A stretch of DNA of 6,952 bases from an uncultured Gemmatimonadota bacterium (GTDB lineage Bacteria > Gemmatimonadota > Gemmatimonadetes > Gemmatimonadales > GWC2-71-9). The translations under genes were made by a program, and so were the position numbers. The notes beneath the pieces are model-generated. The model was not told where the DNA came from and made no database searches. It was given only the letters and a program-made list of their open reading frames with translations. Below are positions 1 through 5,912 of this stretch, piece by piece; position 1 is the stretch's first letter; the number at the start of each line of letters is the position of its first letter. The DNA lies in assembly GCA_913009915.1 (NCBI GenBank), contig CAJVYZ010000146.1, positions 1-6,952 of the forward strand, given 5' to 3'.

Positions 1-93
1 CGCTACACCTGATCGTCGTTGCTCCGGTGACATTGTGCCTCCTACCTCTTTGTTATATTACTTTTTATTCTTTTATCTTTTTCTTTTTTTTTT
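1..93. other. Non-biological read-through sequence beyond the P5 adapter
   Basis: This stretch lies outside the complete Illumina P5 adapter that starts at base 94. It ends in a T-run (84-93, with further T-rich sequence back to about 55). On the reverse strand this reads as adapter, then poly-A, then low-complexity noise, which is the pattern produced when a read runs past the end of a short library molecule. No gene should be called here. A rightward open frame beginning near base 35 translates mostly this noise and the adapter. Confidence 0.9.
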
Positions 94-151
94 AATGATA
101 CGGCGACCACCGAGATCTACACTCTTTCCCTACACGACGCTCTTCCGATCT
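94..151 (+). other. Illumina TruSeq universal (P5) adapter, untrimmed
   Basis: The 58 bases from AATGATACGGCGACCACCGA to the final CTCTTCCGATCT match the full TruSeq universal adapter as I know it, with no i5 index. The real insert therefore begins at base 152. Translation of this segment gives peptides such as RRPPRSTLF on the plus strand and RKSVV or GKECRSRW on the minus strand, which are adapter-derived and should not be kept as protein termini. Confidence 0.98.
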
Positions 152-1752
152 ACCAACGGCAACTCGATCTCGTCGAGCAGCGCCGTGAGTAACAGTCGTT
201 CCAATTCCGGCGCAAACGTCTCGTGCAACGCCAAGGCCGCCGCGGCCCGGCGACCGGCGTATTCCGCCGCGTCGGCCACGGCGACTTCCGCGAAGGCTAC
301 CTGGGTCTTCCCCTTGCCGACCACGTCGTGCCACGGGCGCAATTGCGCACCGGTCTGATCCAGGATCAGAGTATCGAGCGTGTGGGACCGGCGGCCAGGG
401 TCGAGCACGAAGCTCTCCAGCATGGTGTCGTGCGCCAAGCCGGCGAGCTCCAGGCCCGCCCCTCGCAGGATCTCCCAGCCGAACTTCATGTCGTGACCCA
501 GCTTGGGCACCGCGGCGTCGCGCAAGAGGTCGGCCAGTGGAGCACACTCCGGGTGGGACAACGCCGGGAGGTTGGGCACCGGAGTCGGCGCGGCCAGGGC
601 TCCGACGCTGTTGCTGTGACCAAATGGGAGGTACCAGCTCTGTCCCTCCTCCCCCGGTATCGCCAGGCCGATCCCGGTGAGGGAGGCGCTGCGGACGGCG
701 CGTGAGGAGGCCTGCACCGACAGAGCCACGAGAGTGCCGGCCCGCAGGGTGTCAACCAGGCCGGGGAGGTCGGCGGGGTCGTCCACTACTACAACCGGCC
801 GTTCGGGCGCCCCCGGGGTAGCGACCACCTCACCACTCGTCTGGCGCCCGGCGCCGAGATCCAGCCGCTCGGCGAGGGTGTAGAACTCGAAGTCCGACAA
901 CAGCGGCGCCAAGGCCTCCATGTCCGGTTCCCGCGCGGCGAGCTCGGCCAGGTCCACTTCGACGGAGAGGTCACGCTTGATGGCGACCAGATCACGGGAC
1001 AGCCTGGCGTTGTCGGCCTGGGCCGCGAGCGCTTCGCGCGGACGCTTCTGCTTGATCGACGCGGCCTGGGCGATGATGGAGTCGAGATCGCCGTACTGAG
1101 CCAGCAGCGTCGCCGCCCCCTTGGGGCCGATGCCCTTCACTCCTGGTATGTTGTCCGAACTGTCACCTACCAGCGCCAGGTAATCGACCACCTGGTGAGG
1201 CGGCACGCCGAGCCGTTCCTCGGCGTTGGCGCTGTCGACCCACTGTTCGGTGACCGCGGCCGGGCCGCCCCGGCCTGGATTCAGCAGGGCGATGTGGTCG
1301 TCGATGAGTTGATAGAAGTCCTTGTCGCCCGAGACGATGACCGCCTGGTAGCCGGCCCCGGCCGCGCGGGTTGCCAGCGTGCCTATGACATCGTCTGCCT
1401 CGTAGCCGGGGACCTCGATCTGCGGCACGCGAAACGCCTGCAGTAGCGCGCTGACATGCTCGAGAGATTGATCGAAATCCGCCTGCAGCTCGTCGTCGAG
1501 TTTTTCGCGGGTGGATTTGTACTCGGCGTAGGTCTCGGTGCGGAACGAATCGCCAGCGTCATTGATCCAGGCGAGGTAATCTGGTCGGTACTTGTCCCGC
1601 AGTCGCAGCAGAAAATTGACGATCCCCCACGCGACCGAGGTATTGACGCCCTTGGAGGTCGTGAGCGGCCGGCTGATCATGGCGAAGAATGCGCGATAGA
1701 TCAGCGCATACCCGTCTATCAGGAACAGTTGCGGTGGGGTATGGTGAGACAT
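152..1752 (-). CDS. polA: DNA polymerase I, N-terminal part (5' nuclease and degenerate 3'-5' exonuclease domains); C-terminus missing
   Basis: PolA is the repair and Okazaki-fragment polymerase of the cytoplasm. The 533 visible codons start at ATG 1752, giving MSHHTPPQLFLIDGYALIYR. The 5' nuclease (FEN-like) domain covers about residues 8-290, with LIDGYALIYRAFFA, the acidic EVPGYEADDVIGTLA (113-127), SGDKDFYQL (141-149) and the helix-hairpin-helix DSSDNIPGVKGIGPKGAATL (197-216). The 3'-5' exonuclease-like domain follows (about 318-515), with HDTMLESFVLD (441-451) marking the fold. Its catalytic acids look lost: S345 and Q347 replace DxE, G425 replaces the ExoII Asp, and R502 replaces the ExoIII Asp. 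The polymerase domain, normally about 400 more residues, is absent because the insert ends at base 152; the trailing VDRKSVV comes mainly from adapter. The gene sits 20 bp after the lipoprotein gene and has no clear Shine-Dalgarno, so coupled translation is possible. An open frame continues upstream to 2172, but homology begins at this ATG. Confidence 0.95.
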
Positions 1753-1772
1753 GGCCGGACGATACGGCCCAG

Positions 1773-3125
1773 TTACCCGATGCCCTGACGTCGCACCCGG
1801 ACCAGCACCCGCGAGTAGTCGGACCGGGATTGCGGTGTCAGCCGGTAGTGCCCGAACCGGGCAAGGTCTTCGTAGAACAAGTCGAGACGTAGTTGCGTGT
1901 AACTCCAGACGATGTACCGCCCCTCGGCCTCGGTGCGGTTGTCGAACACTTCGTCGGGCGGACCGAGAGTGATGTACACTTCTCCGCGGTCGGTGCGCCA
2001 CCCAGGCACCCCTTCGTTGCGGAACAGCCTGTTGGCGCTCTGCACCCTGGCGAAGTACATGTCCAGGGCCTCGTTCTCCGGCGTGGCCCGGTTGGGATCG
2101 GTGGCCAGCCAGAATTCTCGCCATACGGTCGCGCGCTGGGCTTCGGGTGTCCGCCGTAGACTGTCCACCCACTCGTCACGCCCGAAGTAGCGCAACAGAC
2201 TGAGCATCTCGTCGTAGTTTGTCAGCACCCAACCCTGGGAGAACGACACCAGCGCCGTGGTGGTCTTCTCATCGACCGCCGATCCGATCGCCAGGGTTAT
2301 CTCTCCCAGCGGCTGACTGTCCGGCGCCAGCCGGATGATGTGGCTCTCCACCGGGTGGACACCCTGAAACAGGAGGGAGTCGCTGTAGACCACCTTGTCG
2401 AACTCATCCCGCACCTCGAACGGCACCTTGGTGGGTTTGGGGAAGCCATAGCCCTCGATGTAGGCCAGCAGGGTGTCTCCGCCATACGACACGGCCCCAC
2501 GAGGATTCAGCAGGATCGAAAGTGGTTGCCGCGGCGAATCACGGCCCGTCACTTGGTATACGATCATCGGCTCGGACGTGGAACCCGGCTCGAAGTCCGG
2601 GACCTGGTATACCGCCTGAGCTCTGCTCTGGGCCGGCGACGCCCGGTCGCTCACCGCGATGGCGATGGTATACCGGCCCGGGGTTAGATGAAAACTCTGC
2701 TGGAACAGGACGCTCTCATCGTTACGCAGCGTCTCCTGAAACGTAGGAACCCGCACCAACTCTTCCCGCGCCAGCCGGACGGGCGGGTCGCCCTCCTGTT
2801 GCAGGCGCATCTCCACGCGGTAGCGGGCTACGAAAGTGTCGTCTTCACGCTGGAATGTGAGCGATCGGTTCTCGAGCGACAGGGCCACCACGGCGATGAC
2901 CGAATCCGCCGGGCCGTCGGCGAACACCACGTGGCCGACGAACGGCAATGGCTCCGGCGCTGTCAGCCGCCCCATCGACTGGTAGGCGTTTTGGGGGTTG
3001 AAGACGTCTGTGAGACTCTCTTCCGCGGTGGGACCGCGGTCGTCCGTTCCGACTCGTTTCCACTGGCTTCCGCACCCCGTGCCGAAGGCCAGCGCCAGGA
3101 CCACCACCAGAAAACGACGAGTCAC
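1773..3125 (-). CDS. GWxTD-domain-containing probable lipoprotein
   Basis: This is a 450-residue exported protein of the GWxTD-domain family, whose biochemical role is not established. The name-giving motif GWRTD is at 375-379, followed by RGEVYITLGPPDEVFDN (380-396) and YIVWSYTQLRLDLFYED (404-420), the usual conserved C-terminal block. I chose GTG 3125 because it gives a short signal sequence: VTRR, then a hydrophobic stretch (5-15), then Cys18 in FGTGC. That lipobox is imperfect, with G rather than L at -3, so lipidation is likely but not certain. A purine-rich GGGGGAG lies unusually close to the GTG. Residues 60-300 look like beta-rich extracytoplasmic sequence. The frame stays open upstream to 3464, but that extension would bury the signal peptide and overlap the divergent kinase. 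The gene precedes polA by 20 bp and is probably cotranscribed with it, although no functional link is evident. Confidence 0.85.
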   Translation of the reverse strand: MTRRFLVVVLALAFGTGCGSQWKRVGTDDRGPTAEESLTDVFNPQNAYQSMGRLTAPEPLPFVGHVVFADGPADSVIAVVALSLENRSLTFQREDDTFVARYRVEMRLQQEGDPPVRLAREELVRVPTFQETLRNDESVLFQQSFHLTPGRYTIAIAVSDRASPAQSRAQAVYQVPDFEPGSTSEPMIVYQVTGRDSPRQPLSILLNPRGAVSYGGDTLLAYIEGYGFPKPTKVPFEVRDEFDKVVYSDSLLFQGVHPVESHIIRLAPDSQPLGEITLAIGSAVDEKTTTALVSFSQGWVLTNYDEMLSLLRYFGRDEWVDSLRRTPEAQRATVWREFWLATDPNRATPENEALDMYFARVQSANRLFRNEGVPGWRTDRGEVYITLGPPDEVFDNRTEAEGRYIVWSYTQLRLDLFYEDLARFGHYRLTPQSRSDYSRVLVRVRRQGIG

Positions 3126-3172
3126 TACTCCCCCATAGACCACGAGAGCCGCGTGAAGGTATCTGCGGGGAA

Positions 3173-3202
3173 AGGTTAGTCGGGCGAGGCGCTGACCGTC
3201 AA
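3173..3202 (-). promoter_or_regulatory. Candidate sigma70-type promoter for the lipoprotein-polA unit
   Basis: Read leftward, TTGACG (3202-3197) and TAACCT (3178-3173) are separated by 18 bp. The first matches the -35 consensus at five of six positions and the second keeps the T-A and final T of a -10. Transcription would begin near 3166, about 40 nt upstream of the GTG start. The prediction is by eye only, and the GC-rich context makes a genuine promoter plausible but unproven. Confidence 0.4.
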
Positions 3203-3221
3203 GCGGAAACGCCGGGTCAGC
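3191..3221. promoter_or_regulatory. Inverted repeat between divergent promoters; candidate operator
   Basis: GCTGACC (3191-3197) and GGTCAGC (3215-3221) form a perfect 7-bp inverted repeat with a 17-bp centre. The centre contains a further GCG-GAAA-CGC mini-hairpin (3203-3212). The left arm touches the leftward -35 (3197-3202), and the right arm directly abuts a rightward TTGCTG (3222-3227). A dimeric regulator bound here could control both transcription units. As RNA it could instead form a stem-loop, but it lies upstream of both predicted transcription starts. Confidence 0.4.
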
Positions 3222-3263
3222 TTGCTGGTAGTGGCTTGAGAGAGTAGCTTGGTCGCTCATAAT
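3222..3263 (+). promoter_or_regulatory. Candidate promoter(s) for the kinase-pyrE unit
   Basis: Two overlapping candidates exist. The first is TTGCTG (3222-3227), 17 bp, then TAGCTT (3245-3250), which would leave only a few untranslated bases before ATG 3262. The second is TTGAGA (3236-3241), 16 bp, then CATAAT (3258-3263), each five of six to consensus. Its -10 overlaps the ATG, so transcription would start near 3270, after that codon. No Shine-Dalgarno precedes ATG 3262, which fits a short or absent leader, or a later start. Confidence 0.3.
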
Positions 3264-4161
3264 GGCACAGCAAAACCTCGTGGGTCGAACGATAGCCGGG
3301 TACCGCCTGAGCGAGTACATCGGCGAGGGGGGGACAGCCACCGTGTATCGGGCCGAAAGCCCCGATTCCGGCACGGTAGCCGTCAAGGTCCTCAGGCCCC
3401 GCCTCAGCAAGGACTCCAATGCCGTCACCCGTTTCTTTCGTGAGGCCGAGTACGGCAAACGCATCAGCCACCCGAACGTGGTGCAGACGTACGATTTCGG
3501 TGAGACCGACGATCATCTGTACTACCTGGCCCTCGAGTGGGCCCCAGGCGAGCCGTTGGCCACCTTTGCCTCCCGTTCGGGCCCGGTGGCGCCTCAATTG
3601 GTGGCCCGCATCATCCGGCAACTCGGCGACGGCCTAACCGCAGCCCACAAGGCCGCGGTCATCCATCGTGACCTCAAGCCGGCCAACGTCATGTACGATC
3701 CGGCCACCCAGAAGGCCATGCTGCTCGACTTCGGCATCGCCCGGGACGCCTCCAGCGAGCCCGAGGACCGGCTGACCCGAGCGGGCTTCTTTGTGGGGAC
3801 GCTTCAATACGTCGCTCCAGAGACACTCAGCGGAGAATTGGTGGGGGAGCAGGCCGACGTCTACAGCCTGGCCACCATCACCTATTACCTGCTGACCGGG
3901 GAGCTCCCGTTCCCGGGCCGAACACCGCGGGAGCTGTTCCAGCTACTGTTGTCGCAGGATTCGACGCCGCTGAACTCCGCGATCAAGGGCCTCAAGTTCT
4001 CCGCCGCACTCGAAGCCAGCGTCATGGCTGGCCTCAAGCGCGATCTCAACGAGCGCAGCAAGACGATCGGGGATTACACCGACGGCTTCTGCCAAGCGGC
4101 CGAGACCGAAGAGCCACCCAAGACCGGCTTCCTCTCCAAGCTGTTCGGCAGCAAGGGGTGA
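3262..4161 (+). CDS. Soluble Hanks-type serine/threonine protein kinase
   Basis: This 299-residue protein is almost entirely a eukaryotic-like kinase domain, predicted to transfer phosphate from ATP to Ser/Thr of target proteins. The glycine loop GEGGTATVY is at 21-29, the ATP-anchoring lysine is K42 in VAVKVL, and the helix-C glutamate is E61 in FREAE. The catalytic loop HRDLKPANV covers 135-143 (D137), DFG is at 156-158, the APE motif is at 185-187, the conserved Asp of ADVYSLA is D199, and a terminal Arg is at 265. All key residues are present, so activity is expected. Unlike many bacterial relatives it has no transmembrane helix or sensor domain, only a short basic tail (PPKTGFLSKLFGSKG), so it should be cytoplasmic. 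It overlaps pyrE by 4 bp (GTGA). ATG 3262 lacks a ribosome binding site; GTG 3280 is an alternative start that keeps the full kinase domain. Confidence 0.95.
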   Translation: MAQQNLVGRTIAGYRLSEYIGEGGTATVYRAESPDSGTVAVKVLRPRLSKDSNAVTRFFREAEYGKRISHPNVVQTYDFGETDDHLYYLALEWAPGEPLATFASRSGPVAPQLVARIIRQLGDGLTAAHKAAVIHRDLKPANVMYDPATQKAMLLDFGIARDASSEPEDRLTRAGFFVGTLQYVAPETLSGELVGEQADVYSLATITYYLLTGELPFPGRTPRELFQLLLSQDSTPLNSAIKGLKFSAALEASVMAGLKRDLNERSKTIGDYTDGFCQAAETEEPPKTGFLSKLFGSKG

Positions 4162-4703
4162 GCGACCAGGCGACCCTGATCCAACTCCTCAGGGACCGCT
4201 CGCTCCAAACCGGAGATTTCGTCCTCGCCTCCGGCCAGCGATCCAGCTACTACATCGACGCCCGACCCACCACCATGTCGGCTCAGGGCCAGCAGGTCAT
4301 CGGCCGCTTGGGGCTGGCGGCCATCCGCCAGGCTGGGTGGCGACCGGATGCGGTCGGCGGCCTCACCATGGGCGCCGATCCTGTCGCCTATGCCATAGCC
4401 AGCGCCAGCGCCGATACTCCTCCAGCGATCGACGCCTTCAGCGTACGCAAGACAGCCAAGGGCCACGGGGCCAAGCGCCGGATCGAAGGCAATTTCTCTC
4501 CGGGGATGCCTGTGGTCGTGGTCGAGGACGTGATAACCTCGGGCCAATCCGCCCGACAGGCGATCGACGCGGTCACGGGGGAGGGAGGAAAGGTGGTGGG
4601 GGTCCTGAGCGTTGTGGACCGGCTGCAGGGCGGGCGGGAGTTGCTGGAATCAGCTGGGATCATAGTAGTAGTTCTTACTACTATTCACGATCTCGGGCTG
4701 TAG
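4158..4703 (+). CDS. pyrE: Orotate phosphoribosyltransferase
   Basis: PyrE converts orotate and PRPP to orotidine 5'-monophosphate and pyrophosphate, the fifth step of de novo UMP synthesis in the cytoplasm. At 181 residues its length suits the family. FVLASGQRSSYYIDAR (21-36) is the typical N-terminal block. GLTMGADPVAYAIA (68-81) forms the conserved central region, and VRKTAKGHGAKRRIEG (96-111) is the flexible catalytic loop with its Lys/His residues. VVVVEDVITSGQSA (119-132) is the PRPP-binding signature with the E-D pair. The start is GTG 4158, overlapping the kinase stop by 4 bp, with AAGGG just upstream inside the kinase gene, so translation should be coupled. Codons 169-176 are all A/T-ending, unlike the rest of the gene, and form a perfect 9-bp inverted repeat. 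The gene converges on the regulator gene. Confidence 0.93.
   Translation: MSDQATLIQLLRDRSLQTGDFVLASGQRSSYYIDARPTTMSAQGQQVIGRLGLAAIRQAGWRPDAVGGLTMGADPVAYAIASASADTPPAIDAFSVRKTAKGHGAKRRIEGNFSPGMPVVVVEDVITSGQSARQAIDAVTGEGGKVVGVLSVVDRLQGGRELLESAGIIVVVLTTIHDLGL
4662..4684. repeat. AT-rich perfect 9-bp inverted repeat inside the pyrE 3' end
   Basis: ATAGTAGTA (4662-4670) and TACTACTAT (4676-4684) are exact reverse complements separated by the 5-base loop GTTCT. The hairpin covers the beta-strand segment IVVVLTTI near the PyrE C-terminus, about 20 bp before the stop codon. No T-run follows in either direction, so it is not a classical intrinsic terminator. It could be an mRNA stability element or a protein-binding site, or could arise by chance from repeated GTA and ACT codons. 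Confidence 0.75.
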
Positions 4704-4771
4704 CTTCTCGGCAAGCAAACGGTGGAGTGCCCAGCGGCTCCGGGCATGGCCCAGTACCCCAACCTTTCAGA

Positions 4772-4810
4772 CTGCCCTCGCTGCCCTCGCTGCCCCCGCC
4801 GCCGCCGCCG
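4772..4810. repeat. 9-bp tandem repeat followed by a CCG microsatellite
   Basis: CTGCCCTCG occurs twice (4772-4780, 4781-4789) and a third time with one T-to-C change (4790-4798). It runs into five CCG units (4796-4810). The block fills much of the 112-bp spacer between the convergent pyrE and regulator genes, ending 5 bp before the regulator's stop codon complement. No strong intrinsic terminator was seen in this spacer; only a weak 5-bp TGCCC/GGGCA stem exists at 4728-4746. Confidence 0.85.
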
Positions 4811-4815
4811 TACAC

Positions 4816-5673
4816 TTACCGGCGCGGCCCTCCCAGAGGACGGAACGTGGGCCAGATTCTCTCGTAGGGACTAATCATCCGGCTCAGGAAGCGCTCCAGC
4901 GCGGTGGCGAACGGGAAGCGGCGGCGGAACTCGGTGGCGGTAATCCCCAGCATGGCTCGCAAGTGGCGGCCGAGGCTCTGGGGCGAGGAATACTCGAGGC
5001 GGTAGGCGACGTCGGCCACCGAGAGTCCGCTGGACTCGAACAGCAGGGCGGCGTGGAGTAGCCTGATCCCGGCGAGATAGCTCTTGGGCGAGGGGAGTCC
5101 GGCCCTACCGAAGCGGGACATGAGGGTACTGGGCCGCAAGTCCAGTTGCCGAGCCAGTTGGCGGACGGAAACGACTTCGGGCGCCAGCCGAATCAGCGCT
5201 TCGAAGAACAACCGGTTGTCCGGTGGCGAGTTACCCAGGGCGTCCAAAATGGGCCTTTGGATGCTGCTGACGGCCCTAGTGGCGGGAGGACCGACGATTT
5301 GGCGCAAACGCTGCCACCCCGATGGGGAAGTGACGTCGACCACCTGTTGCACCCCGGTGGCACCGAGGTGCAGCAGGGTTTCGCTGACCAGGGCCTCGTG
5401 TTGCGACACCAAGGCTACGGTAGGAATACCTGGAAAATCCCGAACCAGATGCCCGACGGCACGGAGATCCCGATCCCGGCACCGGTGGACCGATACCAGG
5501 AAGGCATCCACCCCCCGCTCGCGCACGACAGATATGGCTTCGGGAACCGAGTCGCGGTGAACGACACGAAAACAGCCGTCGCCGGCCGCATCGACACGGG
5601 ACCGCTCGCGGGGCATGAGTACCGTCGCCACGGTGGGGTGAGGGGAGTTCGTCGTTTTCGGCCGGTATGGCAT
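4816..5673 (-). CDS. AraC-family-type transcriptional regulator with a degenerate receiver-like N-terminal domain
   Basis: This 285-residue protein is a predicted DNA-binding regulator. The C-terminal AraC-type module has two helix-turn-helix units: VSVRQLARQLDLRPSTLMSR (168-187) and LSVADVAYRLEYSSPQSLGR (217-236). The second is followed by HLRAMLGITATEFRRRF, a classic AraC signature. Residues 15-127 resemble a CheY-like fold in hydrophobic pattern (VDAFLVSV, IPTVALVS, LLHLGATGVQQVVD). However, the acidic pocket and phospho-acceptor Asp are missing, with S62 at the expected position, and the conserved Lys after the last strand is absent. It therefore probably does not act as a phosphorylated response regulator. 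ATG 5673 is supported by GGAG six bases upstream. It is divergent from the second kinase gene, and three GTTCAA repeats lie 43-76 bp upstream of its start, suggesting autoregulation. The ligand and target genes are unknown. Confidence 0.85.
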   Translation of the reverse strand: MPYRPKTTNSPHPTVATVLMPRERSRVDAAGDGCFRVVHRDSVPEAISVVRERGVDAFLVSVHRCRDRDLRAVGHLVRDFPGIPTVALVSQHEALVSETLLHLGATGVQQVVDVTSPSGWQRLRQIVGPPATRAVSSIQRPILDALGNSPPDNRLFFEALIRLAPEVVSVRQLARQLDLRPSTLMSRFGRAGLPSPKSYLAGIRLLHAALLFESSGLSVADVAYRLEYSSPQSLGRHLRAMLGITATEFRRRFPFATALERFLSRMISPYERIWPTFRPLGGPRR

Positions 5674-5679
5674 GCCTGG

Positions 5680-5683
5680 CTCC
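5680..5683 (-). promoter_or_regulatory. Shine-Dalgarno of the AraC-type regulator
   Basis: On the minus strand GGAG lies six bases before ATG 5673. This is near-ideal spacing and supports that start over the in-frame ATG at residue 20. Confidence 0.65.
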
Positions 5684-5714
5684 AGTTTCCTTTCGGAGTC
5701 AGCCTACCGGGCAT

Positions 5715-5752
5715 GGTTCAACCAGGGTTCAAACCTAGTCCGAGTTCAAACC
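5715..5752. promoter_or_regulatory. Three GTTCAA repeats; candidate operator
   Basis: GGTTCAACC (5715-5723), GGTTCAAACC (5726-5735) and GTTCAAACC (5744-5752) are near-identical direct copies. The first is also symmetric around its central C. The second starts 11 bp after the first, about one helical turn, and the third 17 bp later. They lie in the spacer shared by the regulator and the second kinase, nearer the regulator. Repeated half-sites of this kind are what AraC-type proteins often bind, but binding here is inference. Confidence 0.5.
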
Positions 5753-5851
5753 GTTCCGGGCCCGGCTTCCACGCGCAACGATGTGCCCCGGTCGAGGCAT
5801 CTAACTAGGGAAGTACACCTCTGAGCGCCGTGGCGGGGAAACCCCGGAGTC

Positions 5852-5898
5852 CTATCCGGCGTTGCTACCCTACCGGCACCAGAGCGGATTCCGGATAG
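5852..5898 (+). promoter_or_regulatory. Inverted repeats in the 5' leader of the second kinase gene
   Basis: CTATCCGG (5852-5859) and CCGGATAG (5891-5898) form a perfect 8-bp inverted repeat with a 31-base interior. It ends three bases before the Shine-Dalgarno region. A separate CGGGG-AAA-CCCCG hairpin lies just upstream at 5834-5846. If transcribed, these could fold near the ribosome binding site. They do not match any riboswitch class I recognise, and an 8-bp match at this distance could be chance. Confidence 0.3.
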
Positions 5899-5901
5899 AT
5901 T

Positions 5902-5905
5902 GGAG
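5902..5905 (+). promoter_or_regulatory. Shine-Dalgarno of the second kinase gene
   Basis: GGAG is seven bases upstream of GTG 5913. This decides the start, because the open frame extends further 5' to a TTG at 5862 that has no ribosome binding site. Confidence 0.7.
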
Positions 5906-5912
5906 AACCACC

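Noticed and set aside
35..358. Rightward open frame with a hydrophobic N-terminus resembling a small membrane protein
   Set aside because: Its hydrophobic start is translated poly-T noise and adapter, and the remainder is antisense to polA.
1753..2172. Long upstream extension of the polA frame
   Set aside because: It overlaps the coding sequence of the lipoprotein on the same strand in another frame, and the PolA homology begins exactly at ATG 1752.
3126..3464. Upstream extension of the lipoprotein frame, including ATG at 3260
   Set aside because: It would place the signal peptide inside the protein and run into the divergent kinase gene; GTG 3125 gives a normal signal sequence.
4074..4547. 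Leftward open frame of 157 codons opposite the kinase/pyrE junction
   Set aside because: It is antisense to two clearly homologous genes, and its composition is what GC-rich shadows produce.
4704..4815. Intrinsic terminator for pyrE or the regulator
   Set aside because: Only a weak 5-bp stem without a T-run was found; Rho-dependent or other termination is equally possible.
5146..5808. Rightward open frame of 220 codons opposite the AraC-type regulator
   Set aside because: No recognisable motif or ribosome binding site; the opposite strand has two helix-turn-helix units and a good Shine-Dalgarno.
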